Below, one piece after another: positions 48,526 through 56,323 of a stretch of 64,000 bases of DNA. Numbering within the stretch: position 1 is the first letter of the stretch; the number at the start of each line of letters is the position of its first letter. The DNA comes from an uncultured Clostridia bacterium (GTDB lineage Bacteria > Bacillota > Clostridia > Christensenellales > Borkfalkiaceae): contig CAJFQM010000001.1 of assembly GCA_904419075.1 (NCBI GenBank), forward strand, positions 179,235 to 243,234. The letters are read 5' to 3'. The translations under genes were made by a program, and so were the position numbers. Below the pieces are notes generated by a model. The model had not been told where the DNA came from. It ran no database searches and worked only from the letters and a program-made list of their open reading frames with translations.

Positions 48526-50757
48526 TGTATTTGCCTCCTTACGCTCAACGCATTTCTTATTTTTTGACTTTTTCGATTTGCCGAACCGCGTGAGCCGAAG
48601 TGCGTTTCCTACCACGAAAAGCGAGCTTAAACTCATACACGCCGCGGCAATCATGGGATTGAGTTCGATATTCGCAAAAGAAAACACCCCGGCGGCGACG
48701 GGAATCGCGATGCAATTATAAATAAATGCCCAGAAAAGATTTTCCTTGATATTCCTTACAGCCGCTTTGCTTAAATCCACCATCGTACTTACTGAGCGCA
48801 AATCCCCGCTTACCAAAACGACGTCCGCGCTGTCGATTGCAATATCCGTACCCGTTCCCATCGCTACACCCACGTCGGCGGCTTTCAGGGCGGGGCTGTC
48901 ATTGATTCCGTCTCCGACCATCGCGACATATCCGCCCACTTCCCTGACTCGCTCCACGGCTTTCGTTTTATCTTCGGGGAGCGCTTCCGCAAAATATTCC
49001 TTAATTCCGACCTTTTCCGCGATTGCCTTTGCCACGTTTTCACTGTCGCCCGTAAGCATTGCCACGCGGATTTTCCTTATTTTCAGCTCCTCTATCGCTT
49101 CGGCGCTGGTTTCTTTCAAGGTATCCGCAATCGCAAAGATCGCCAAAATTCGCTTGTCGTCGGCTAAGAATACGACCGTCTTTCCTTCTTTGGAATAAAA
49201 CTTCTCCCGCTCATAAGCATATTTCTGAATCGTATTTCCGAGCAGCTTCCGATTGCCCAGCCGATACACCATGCCTCCGTATTCCGCCGACGCCCCCTTT
49301 CCCATTTCGTAACGATAGTTCTCCGTCTTGAAATTTGCTTCGGACGCCTTTCCTTGCGCATAGGCTCTGACGCATTCCGCAATCGGATGATTGGAATGGG
49401 CCTCTATGGAAGCCGCAAGCCCCAAAACAAAATTTTCTTCGCCCGCCAAAAGCTCAAAATCGGTCACCTGAGGCGCGCCGACCGTGAGGGTTGCCGTCTT
49501 GTCGAGAAGCACGCAGTTTACGTTCTGAGCCTTTTGCAGAGCCTCTGCGTCCTTATATAAAATCCCCAAAGACATCCCCTTGCCCGTCGCCGCCATGACC
49601 GCTACGGGCGTAGCGAGTCCGAGAGCGCAGGGGCAGGAAATCACGAGGACACTGATGGCATAATTTGCGGCGGAGCCGACATCCTTTGTCGTTGCGAACC
49701 ATACGGCAAAAGTGACCAGCGCGATGAACGTGACGGCGGGAACGAATATCCCCGCGATTTTATCGGCAATCTTCTGCAACGGAGCCTTGCTCGCTCCGGC
49801 TTCTTTTACCATGCGGACGATCCTGGAAAGCGTGGTTTCCGCTCCTACCTTTTCCGCAACGACTTTGACAAAACCGCTCTTGACGATATCCGCGCCCGTC
49901 ACGGCGTCTCCCTCCCCAAGCTCGACGGGCATGCTTTCGCCCGTAATCGCCGCTCTGTCTACAAACGCATGTCCTTCGACGATTTTCCCGTCTACGGGAA
50001 TATAATCTCCCTGCTTTACGACGAGAAGGTCGCCGGCAACAATTTCGGAAAATGCGATGGTTGATTGTACTCCGTTTCTTTCGACCGTCACGGTGTCCGG
50101 CATGAGTTTAATGAGTTTTTCCACTTCTTCGCCCGTTTTGCGGCGGGATTTTTCTTCCAGCCATTTTCCGAGCGTGACAAGCGTTAAAATCATCGCCGCC
50201 GACTCATAGAACATATGCGCGTGAGCAAGGCTTCCCGCATATACGCGAATCGTCAATACCAGACTGTAAATAAAGGAAGCCGCCGAGCCCAAAGAAACCA
50301 GCGTATCCATATTCGGGACGCGCTTCAAAAGCGCTTTCGTCCCACTCGTAAAAAAGCGGAAATTAATGACGACGATAATAATCGTCAATGCAAGCTGTAT
50401 CGTATAATTTACGACGTTAGAGGGCTGAGGAAGGCCTATCATTCCGCCCATGGAAAAGTAAAGTAAAGGGACGAGAAAAATCAGGGAAATGAAAAAGCGC
50501 CGTTTGAGCGTATTTGATTGGGGCTTCTTCTTTTTCCACTCGGAAGCGTCGAACAGAGACGCGCCGTAGCCCAATTCTTTTACGGCGGCAATAATCTGTT
50601 CGCGGGTGACTACGGTTTCGTCATATTCGACGTTCATCGATTCGCCCATCAAAGAGACTTCGGCTTTTACAATCCCTTCCATTTTATTTAAGGTTCGCTC
50701 TATACCTGCAGAACACGCGGAACACGTCATTCCGGTTACCGTAAATTTTTCTTTCAT
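48316..50757 (-). CDS. copA: copper-exporting P1B-type ATPase with N- and C-terminal HMA domains
   Basis: Pumps Cu(I) out of the cytoplasm. N-terminal HMA domain with C12-S-A-C15, eight membrane helices with the CPC ion motif ('SCPCALGLATP'), actuator 'TGES', 'HSNHPIAE' and the hinge 'GDGINDSPAL'. The phosphorylation motif reads D-K-T-A-T instead of the near-invariant D-K-T-G-T. A second HMA domain (CNHC) is fused after a Lys-rich linker, at the position where a separate copZ would normally start. ATG 50757 is chosen for AAGGAG; 813 residues. TTGACA/TATAAT promoter upstream. Confidence 0.95.
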   Translation of the reverse strand: MKEKFTVTGMTCSACSAGIERTLNKMEGIVKAEVSLMGESMNVEYDETVVTREQIIAAVKELGYGASLFDASEWKKKKPQSNTLKRRFFISLIFLVPLLYFSMGGMIGLPQPSNVVNYTIQLALTIIIVVINFRFFTSGTKALLKRVPNMDTLVSLGSAASFIYSLVLTIRVYAGSLAHAHMFYESAAMILTLVTLGKWLEEKSRRKTGEEVEKLIKLMPDTVTVERNGVQSTIAFSEIVAGDLLVVKQGDYIPVDGKIVEGHAFVDRAAITGESMPVELGEGDAVTGADIVKSGFVKVVAEKVGAETTLSRIVRMVKEAGASKAPLQKIADKIAGIFVPAVTFIALVTFAVWFATTKDVGSAANYAISVLVISCPCALGLATPVAVMAATGKGMSLGILYKDAEALQKAQNVNCVLLDKTATLTVGAPQVTDFELLAGEENFVLGLAASIEAHSNHPIAECVRAYAQGKASEANFKTENYRYEMGKGASAEYGGMVYRLGNRKLLGNTIQKYAYEREKFYSKEGKTVVFLADDKRILAIFAIADTLKETSAEAIEELKIRKIRVAMLTGDSENVAKAIAEKVGIKEYFAEALPEDKTKAVERVREVGGYVAMVGDGINDSPALKAADVGVAMGTGTDIAIDSADVVLVSGDLRSVSTMVDLSKAAVRNIKENLFWAFIYNCIAIPVAAGVFSFANIELNPMIAAACMSLSSLFVVGNALRLTRFGKSKKSKNKKCVERKEANTMTKTLKIEGMMCNHCVMHVTKALEGVSGVEKADVNLKKKTAVVTLGSEVDDAVLTAAVKEAGYEVKEIS

Positions 50758-50785
50758 GAAAACTCCTTCGCTTTTTAAGCACCTC

Positions 50786-50815
50786 ATTATAACATATCCG
50801 CATAAAAACTGTCAA
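50786..50815 (-). promoter_or_regulatory. copA promoter
   Basis: On the minus strand TTGACA (50810-50815) and TATAAT (50786-50791) are 18 bp apart. Confidence 0.75.
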
Positions 50816-50870
50816 GCGTTTCCATTATTAACCACGGTATAAAAATAAAATTTTGAAAAAACGATAACGC

Positions 50871-50898
50871 AAAAAAGCGGGATGCTGACGCAACCCGC
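50871..50898 (-). terminator. terminator of the yceD-rpmF unit
   Basis: GCGGG and CCCGC pair around a 12-base loop and are followed on the minus strand by six T residues. Confidence 0.7.
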
Positions 50899-50923
50899 CC
50901 AAATATGCGATTCAGACGATTCA

Positions 50924-51115
50924 TTAATTTTTCTTGTCTTCTTTCTGAGAAACGACTTCCACGCCGTCATAGTAGCCGCAATTTTTGCAGACTCTGTGCG
51001 CCTCGGTCAATTCGTGGCAATGAGGGCATTCCACCAACGTGGAAGCCGTCGCTTTATAATTCGCAAATCTTTTATTCGTTCTGCTCTTGGATTGTTTACG
51101 CTTGGGTACTGCCAT
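50924..51115 (-). CDS. rpmF: 50S ribosomal protein L32
   Basis: A 63-residue basic ribosomal protein with the family start 'MAVPKRKQSKSRTNKRFAN' and a zinc ribbon (C-x-x-C ... C-x-x-C: 'CPHCHE', 'CKNCGYY'). It lies 41 bases after yceD on the same strand, the conserved order. The four-Cys (zinc-binding) form is seen, not the zinc-free paralogue. Confidence 0.97.
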   Translation of the reverse strand: MAVPKRKQSKSRTNKRFANYKATASTLVECPHCHELTEAHRVCKNCGYYDGVEVVSQKEDKKN

Positions 51116-51156
51116 ATTTACACCTCTTGTTTAATATTCTTTGATTTTTCCGCCGT

Positions 51157-51564
51157 TTAATTTGTGTACCGAATGTCCTGACAATTTTCGCCGCAGGAGA
51201 GCGTACGCGGCATACTCGACATAATTGCGTCGTTGACCGCATTCGTAAGATCGATGACGCCGCCCGAATAGGCATAATCTTCCCCGCCCTTAAAGGGTTG
51301 GAAATAAGCGTCTAATTCCCCTTCCACTCTCTCGGAAGTTTCTTTGAGGCATCTGGAACACTGTCCTTCGAGCGTATAGAGAATTTTTCCCCGCAGTTCC
51401 AGCGAATCGTCCTCGAAAAGCTCATATTCCGCCTCGACCTTCACGGGAGAGGAAAACTTCACGAAGGGAATATCAATCAGATTTTCGGGAGCTTCGTATT
51501 CAAATTCAAGCCTCCCCGAATACTTCTTCTGCGCATTGAGTTTTCTCACATCGATAATCATCAT
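51157..51564 (-). CDS. yceD: YceD family protein (DUF177)
   Basis: Conserved small protein always near rpmF; YceD-type proteins have been linked to 23S rRNA accumulation in plants and bacteria. The body shows 'VEAEYELFEDDSLELRG' and the Cys pair 'GQCSRCLKE'. The C-terminal motif begins (CGENC) but ends soon after with 'QDIRYTN', lacking the usual second Cys pair, so it is slightly short (135 residues). Its own promoter lies upstream. Confidence 0.85.
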   Translation of the reverse strand: MMIIDVRKLNAQKKYSGRLEFEYEAPENLIDIPFVKFSSPVKVEAEYELFEDDSLELRGKILYTLEGQCSRCLKETSERVEGELDAYFQPFKGGEDYAYSGGVIDLTNAVNDAIMSSMPRTLSCGENCQDIRYTN

Positions 51565-51579
51565 AAAACCGACTATAAA

Positions 51580-51608
51580 AGTATATTATATTTCCGACCG
51601 TTTGTCAA
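51580..51608 (-). promoter_or_regulatory. yceD-rpmF promoter
   Basis: On the minus strand TTGACA (51603-51608) and TATACT (51580-51585) are 17 bp apart, between ackA and yceD. Confidence 0.65.
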
Positions 51609-51635
51609 CTTTTTTTTAAGGAATTTACGCAAATT

Positions 51636-52829
51636 TTACAGCAATTCCATGGTTTCTCTCGCAATAACGAGCTCTTCATTGGTAGGAATAATCAAAACTT
51701 TGACTTTGGAATTCTTTCCGGTAATGTCGCGGATACTGCCGTTATTCTTCTCCGCGTTTTTCTCTTCGTCGATTTCCAGGCCGAGATACTGCATGTTTTC
51801 ACAGATTCCCTTTCTTACGCCGGGAGTATTTTCTCCGACTCCCGCCGTAAAGACGATACAGTCTACTCCGTTCATCGCCGCCGCATACGCACCTACATAC
51901 TTTTTGCAGGAGTAAGAGAACATTTCGAGCGCGAGTGCTGCCCGCTTGTTGCCCTGAGCGGCCGCAGCCGTAAGATCGCGGAAATCGCTGGAAACGCCCG
52001 AAACCCCGAGCATACCACATTTTTTATTGAGATAAGTGAGCATTTCCGAAACATCCATGCCTTCCTTTTTGGCGATATATTCCGCCGCAGCGTAATCGAT
52101 GTCTCCGCTTCGCGTTCCCATGGGAACGCCTGCAAGCGGCGTAAAGCCCATAGAAGTATCCACGCATTTTCCGCCGTTTACCGCCGTAATTGAAGAACCG
52201 TTTCCGAGATGGCAGGTGATGATTTTCAGTTCCTCAGGCTTTTTGCCGAGATATTTTGCGGCTTCTCTCGAAACGAATTTATGACTGGTTCCGTGCGCAC
52301 CGTATCTTCTCACTTTATACTTTTCATAGTGCGCATAATCCACGGCGTACATATATGCATAATCGGGCATGGTAAAATGAAATCCCGTATCGAATACGAG
52401 CGCCATGGGCGTCTTGGGCATAGCCGCCTGACAAGCCTTGACCCCGACGATTGCGGCGGGATTGTGCAAGGGAGCCAAATCTTTGATTTCTTCCATTAAA
52501 ACCATGGCTTCGGGCGTAACTAAGGTCGTCTTTTTGAACGCTTCGCCCGAAGCGACGACACGATGCCCCACCGCATCGATTTCGTCCATGGAAGAAATGA
52601 CGCCGGCTTCTTTATCCGTGAGTTCTTTCAAAACCAACTGGACGGCTACGTTATGATTGGGCATGGGTTGTTGAATTTCAACTTCTTTACCCTTTGCCTT
52701 ATGCGTGAGTTTGGAGCCTTCGATTCCGATACGTTCGCAGTTTCCCTTTGCGAGCACCGCTTCCGTCTCCATGTCGATGAGTTGATATTTAAGGGAGGAA
52801 CTTCCCGAATTGATGACTAAAATTTTCAT
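51636..52829 (-). CDS. ackA: acetate kinase
   Basis: Makes ATP and acetate from acetyl phosphate, the energy-yielding end of mixed-acid fermentation. 'INSGSSSLKYQL' at the N terminus, 'VFDTGFHFTMPDYAYMYAVD' (key DTGFHFTMP), 'HGTSHKFVSREAAK' and 'HLGNGSSITAV' are intact. At 397 residues it has normal length. It lies 12 bases after pta, so both are co-transcribed; the organism probably excretes acetate. Confidence 0.98.
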   Translation of the reverse strand: MKILVINSGSSSLKYQLIDMETEAVLAKGNCERIGIEGSKLTHKAKGKEVEIQQPMPNHNVAVQLVLKELTDKEAGVISSMDEIDAVGHRVVASGEAFKKTTLVTPEAMVLMEEIKDLAPLHNPAAIVGVKACQAAMPKTPMALVFDTGFHFTMPDYAYMYAVDYAHYEKYKVRRYGAHGTSHKFVSREAAKYLGKKPEELKIITCHLGNGSSITAVNGGKCVDTSMGFTPLAGVPMGTRSGDIDYAAAEYIAKKEGMDVSEMLTYLNKKCGMLGVSGVSSDFRDLTAAAAQGNKRAALALEMFSYSCKKYVGAYAAAMNGVDCIVFTAGVGENTPGVRKGICENMQYLGLEIDEEKNAEKNNGSIRDITGKNSKVKVLIIPTNEELVIARETMELL

Positions 52830-52841
52830 GTTTTCCTCCGC

Positions 52842-53840
52842 TTAAAACTGTGTTTGAAGAGCGGTGATAGCAATTGCGGCAACAATATCTTCCGATTTAC
52901 AACCTCTCGAAAGATCGTTCAAGGGCTTTGCAAAGCCTTGGCAGATAGGGCCTACCGCCATAAAGCCGCCGAGGCGTTCCGCAATTTTGTAGCCGATGTT
53001 TCCCGCCTGCAAATCGGGGAAAATGAACACATTGGCATGTCCGGCGACCGGAGAGCCGGGAGCCTTGAATTCGCCTACGGAAGGAACGATGGCGGCATCG
53101 AATTGGAGTTCGCCGTCAAGCTTTAAGTCAGGAGCTTTCTCCTTTGCGATTTTTACGGCTTCCGCAACCATCGTCACGTTATCGTGCTTTGCGCTACCCT
53201 TTGTCGAGAAGGAGAGCATGGCAACCTTCGGCTTGATTCCCGCGATTTCACGCGCGGATTTCGCCGTCGCAATGGCGCAATCCGCCAACCCTTCGCTGGT
53301 ATAAGTTGGATTGAGACCGCAATCCGCAAATACCACTAAACCGTCAGGGCAATACTGATTACCCTGGGGAGGACAAATCATGAGATTGAAGCTGGAGACG
53401 GAGGAAACGCCCTTCGCGGTCTTGATGATCTGAAGGCCGGGACGAAGAGTATTGGCGGTCGAGTGGCACGCTCCGGAAACGAGACCGTCCACCTCTCCCA
53501 TTTTCAGCATCATGGCGCCGAAATAGGTTCCGTCCGTCAGAAGTTTCGCCGCCTGTTCCGGCGTCATGCCCTTGGAGGCACGCAGTTCGCAGAGTTTAGC
53601 ATTATATTCCGCAAGGCGCGGAGAAGTAAGCGGATTGACGATCGTTACGCCCGTGAGATCGATTTCGGGATTTGCCGTTTTGACGGCAGCTTCGTCGCCG
53701 AGCAGTACAATTTGGGCGATCCCCTCTTTTGTCGCATCGGCAGCGGCCTTCACGACGCGTTTGTCCTCGCCCTCGCACAAGACGATTTTTTTGTGCAGAG
53801 CCTTCGCCTTTGTTTTGATTTCATCAAGAACGTTCTTCAT
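52842..53840 (-). CDS. pta: phosphate acetyltransferase
   Basis: Converts acetyl-CoA and phosphate to acetyl phosphate for AckA. A short (332-residue) Pta of the clostridial type, without the long N-terminal DRTGG regulatory domain of E. coli. 'GEVDGLVSGACHSTANTLRP' (key residues SGACHSTANTLRP), 'DCGLNPTYTSE' and 'NVFIFPDLQAGNIGYK' are diagnostic. It is first in the pta-ackA operon, and divergent from tmcAL. Confidence 0.97.
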   Translation of the reverse strand: MKNVLDEIKTKAKALHKKIVLCEGEDKRVVKAAADATKEGIAQIVLLGDEAAVKTANPEIDLTGVTIVNPLTSPRLAEYNAKLCELRASKGMTPEQAAKLLTDGTYFGAMMLKMGEVDGLVSGACHSTANTLRPGLQIIKTAKGVSSVSSFNLMICPPQGNQYCPDGLVVFADCGLNPTYTSEGLADCAIATAKSAREIAGIKPKVAMLSFSTKGSAKHDNVTMVAEAVKIAKEKAPDLKLDGELQFDAAIVPSVGEFKAPGSPVAGHANVFIFPDLQAGNIGYKIAERLGGFMAVGPICQGFAKPLNDLSRGCKSEDIVAAIAITALQTQF

Positions 53841-53984
53841 AAAAATATCTCCTTGGAAACGCTTTATTTCTTTCCGTTTTTCGTGTATAATAAATCTCGG
53901 ATAAACAAACCCGTTCCGATTTTTCTATCGGATTTAATTATAGCACACATTTTGCGGGTTGTAAAGGAAAAGGAAAGCGGTAAA

Positions 53985-55115
53985 ATGAAAATTTGCGCGA
54001 TAATTTGCGAATATAACCCCTTTCATAACGGACATTTCTATCAATTGGAGACGGCGAAGAAAAAATCGGAAGCCGATGCCGTCGTTTGTTTCATGAGCGG
54101 AAATTTCGTTCAGCGCGGAGAAGCCGCCGTATTGGGAAAATATATCCGAGCGAAACATGCCGTCCTGGCAGGCGCCGACGCCGTCGTCGAGCTCCCCGTC
54201 GTCTTTTCGTCCGCACCGGCGGAGCTCTTCGCCAAAGGCGCAATAAAACTTATCTCTTCCGTCCCCGAAATCACCGCGCTTTCCTTCGGGTGCGAAAGCG
54301 GAGACGAAGACGTTTTTTTCAAAGCCGCTTCGTTAATTTTGGAAGAACCCGCGGAGATTTCCGCCGAAATCAAACGCCTTCTGAAAGAAGGATTCAGTTT
54401 TGCCCGCGCGCGAACCGAGGCTTGGAAGAACTTATTTCCGCGAAATTTTCTCTCGACACCGAACAATATTCTCAGCATAGAATATGCCAAGGCGCTTCTT
54501 CTTGCAAAATCGAAAATCCGCCTGTTCCCCGTACAGCGAAAGGGAAACGGGCATACGGAAACAACTCTTTCAAACAATTTTTCTTCCGCTTCGGCAATCC
54601 GTGCCGCACTCGAAAGAGAAGAATTCGAACGCCTTTCGGGAAATCTTCCGCTATTTGTATTAAGAGATCTCTCTCATACCTCCAATTATCTTTCCATTCT
54701 CGAAAAGGCGGCGTTAATCGAAAGAGATACGGAAAAAATCAGGGCGATCTGTGACTGTACGGAAGGACTGGAAAACGCCCTGAAAAAAGCTGCGTGGAAA
54801 AATGAAACCGATATCGTCGGAAAAGTCACCTCAAAACGTTACACGTCTTCAAGAATACGAAGAATTCTTTTGCATAATCTGCTCGGGATTTCTCGTAACT
54901 TCATTGAAAAATGTATGACGGAGCCTCTCTATCTCAATCTTTTATCCTTCAAAAAAGGAAGCGAAGCAGTTTTGTCCGCTTTGGGAAAGTCGTCCTTCCC
55001 CCTTCTGACAAAAGGTACAGACGCAAGAAAGCTGAAAGAAACGGCAAAAGAATGTTACGAACTCGGCCAAAAAGCCGATGCAGTCTTTTCTATTGTCCGA
55101 GATATTTCCCCGTAA
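53985..55115 (+). CDS. tmcAL: tRNA(Met) cytidine acetate ligase TmcAL
   Basis: Forms acetylcytidine at the wobble base of elongator tRNA-Met from acetate and ATP; the family was formerly YlbM/DUF795. The nucleotidyltransferase motif 'CEYNPFHNGH' near residue 8, 'MSGNFVQRGE' and 'NNFSSASAIR' (the second signature) are present. ATG 53985 with upstream AGGAAAAGGAAAG gives 376 residues; the frame is open further upstream but that part is antisense to pta. Closeness to acetate metabolism genes matches its substrate. Confidence 0.92.
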   Translation: MKICAIICEYNPFHNGHFYQLETAKKKSEADAVVCFMSGNFVQRGEAAVLGKYIRAKHAVLAGADAVVELPVVFSSAPAELFAKGAIKLISSVPEITALSFGCESGDEDVFFKAASLILEEPAEISAEIKRLLKEGFSFARARTEAWKNLFPRNFLSTPNNILSIEYAKALLLAKSKIRLFPVQRKGNGHTETTLSNNFSSASAIRAALEREEFERLSGNLPLFVLRDLSHTSNYLSILEKAALIERDTEKIRAICDCTEGLENALKKAAWKNETDIVGKVTSKRYTSSRIRRILLHNLLGISRNFIEKCMTEPLYLNLLSFKKGSEAVLSALGKSSFPLLTKGTDARKLKETAKECYELGQKADAVFSIVRDISP

Positions 55116-55117
55116 AA

Positions 55118-55149
55118 AATTCCCTTTTTCCTGGAAGGAAAAAGGGAAT
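55118..55149. terminator. terminator between tmcAL and the small membrane gene
   Basis: ATTCCCTTTTTCC and GGAAAAAGGGAAT form a strong stem; it can serve both convergent genes, although the T tracts are short. Confidence 0.6.
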
Positions 55150-55153
55150 CGTT

Positions 55154-55525
55154 TTATACTGTCTGCTTTTTCGAAACGAGCTTTTTCTTCTTTTCCCGAC
55201 ACTGACGGACGCTCGTCACATACTCCAAATTAATGATTTCTTCCGCATCGGAATCTCCGCTACGAACAACGAGCCAATTTTCTTCGACCGCCTCAATTAC
55301 GCCCGTATATTCTTCGTCTATTGTCGAGATATCACATTTTTTTCCGATAAAACGATTGATGAGATTCAACATATCGAAATTTTCTCCTTTGCCGCTCATT
55401 CTTTTATCTCTGAGATGTTTCCTGATTACAGCCATTTTTTTCATCGATCTCGAAGAAAAAAATAATAACACGATTACAGGCAAAACACACCAGACCAAAA
55501 AGATTAATCCTTGCATGTTTTTCAA
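55154..55525 (-). CDS. small single-pass membrane protein, DUF6897-like
   Basis: A 123-residue protein with one N-terminal membrane helix (residues 5-24), a basic linker and a soluble C-terminal domain containing 'FIGKKCDISTIDEEYTGVIE' (key IGKKC, YTGVIEAV) and 'WLVVRSGD...EIINLEYV', ending in a Lys-rich tail. The soluble part resembles small clostridial proteins of the DUF6897 type with an Sm-like fold; YajC was considered but its helix-linker pattern does not fit well. Function unknown. Confidence 0.6.
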   Translation of the reverse strand: MKNMQGLIFLVWCVLPVIVLLFFSSRSMKKMAVIRKHLRDKRMSGKGENFDMLNLINRFIGKKCDISTIDEEYTGVIEAVEENWLVVRSGDSDAEEIINLEYVTSVRQCREKKKKLVSKKQTV

Positions 55526-55768
55526 TCCTTATAGATTCTTTATATGGATATATTATATCGATTTATCGGTTATTTGTCAAGTTTTCCGGGCCGATTTTCT
55601 ATCTTCTTCCTCTTTCTCTTGGAATTAACTTCCAATGCCCGTTCAATAATTTCAAACGGCGTCCTTTTCCGCAAAATTATCCCTCATTACCTCACCCAAA
55701 ACTCATTTTTTTCGTAAAAAGCACAAAAAAGCTGTTTTTTCAAAGGTTTTCCTTAAAAAAACTCCTTT

Positions 55769-55823
55769 GGGGAACTACCGACTAGATTTGAACCAGTTGG
55801 CCTAATGATTACGAAGCAGTTGG
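55769..55823 (-). repeat. decayed 3' fragment of a tRNA-Thr(CGU), probable integration scar
   Basis: Read on the minus strand, this stretch resembles the anticodon-to-acceptor half of a tRNA-Thr: CTGCTTCGTAATCA (anticodon CGT in the loop TTCGTAA), then CAACTGGTTCAAATCTAG as the T arm and AGTCGG near the acceptor. Several stem bases are changed and no D arm or 5' half is found. Such fragments mark attachment sites of elements that integrate in tRNA genes. The rest of 55526-56083 contains a tandem repeat and a terminator but no gene. Confidence 0.55.
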
Positions 55824-55916
55824 ACATCAGTATATTGTGGTTATATATGCTAAAATACACTATATATAGTAGTTGAAAGCATTGCTGGCATATTGACATC
55901 AATTGACACCGCGTTT

Positions 55917-55956
55917 TTACAGATAACAGGCTCCATTTACAGGTAACAGATTCCAT
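55917..55956. repeat. 20-bp imperfect tandem repeat
   Basis: TTACAGATAACAGGCTCCAT (55917-55936) is followed directly by TTACAGGTAACAGATTCCAT (55937-55956), 17 of 20 identical. Confidence 0.6.
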
Positions 55957-55978
55957 ATAAACGGCAAATAAAATTGCG

Positions 55979-56009
55979 AAAATCGTCGAGATAAATCTCG
56001 ACGATTTTT
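55979..56009. terminator. hairpin terminator in the decayed element
   Basis: AAAATCGTCGAGA pairs perfectly with TCTCGACGATTTT around TAAA, with T residues on the right and A residues on the left. Confidence 0.7.
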
Positions 56010-56083
56010 CTGCATTAGTGAGCTTCATTATAACCTATATGGCCATAAAATTTGACAGTTTTATGACACCATACAAGAATATT

Positions 56084-56300
56084 TTAAAGCCGTTCTATAA
56101 GCTTAATATTCACGCTATTGTTCACCTCGTCCAACAATCCCTGCGTAAAACCTGCTATACTGAAAAGAATACCATTACGATTTGATTAACGTCAGTTGCA
56201 AGCGTAAATCCTCTTTTCTTTAAGTCGTTAAGAGTAATATTTTTATCTTTTATCCACTTTTGCAGTTTGGTGCGGAATGCGCAGGACTTAAAGAACTTAT
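56084..56300 (-). pseudogene. C-terminal remnant of an AAA ATPase/PD-(D/E)XK-type protein
   Basis: On the minus strand the 3' part reads 'LFSIAGFTQGLLDEVNNSV' and then 'NIKLIERL' before a TAA at 56084-56086. This resembles the tail of archaeal-type AAA ATPases with DUF234 ('FSKSGFxxELxxxA...V.L..L'). A frame shift near 56180 separates it from upstream codons ('LKKRGFTLATDVNQI'), and no N-terminal domain is present. A fragment only. Confidence 0.4.
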
Positions 56301-56323
56301 GGAGATGATTCGATAACTTTTTC

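Noticed and set aside
53463..53984. N-terminal extension of TmcAL by 174 codons
   Set aside because: The extension is antisense to pta and the catalytic motif near residue 8 fits the ATG at 53985 with its own ribosome binding site.
55753..56028. 91-codon minus-strand frame
   Set aside because: It overlaps the tRNA-like fragment, the tandem repeat and a terminator, and has no ribosome binding site.
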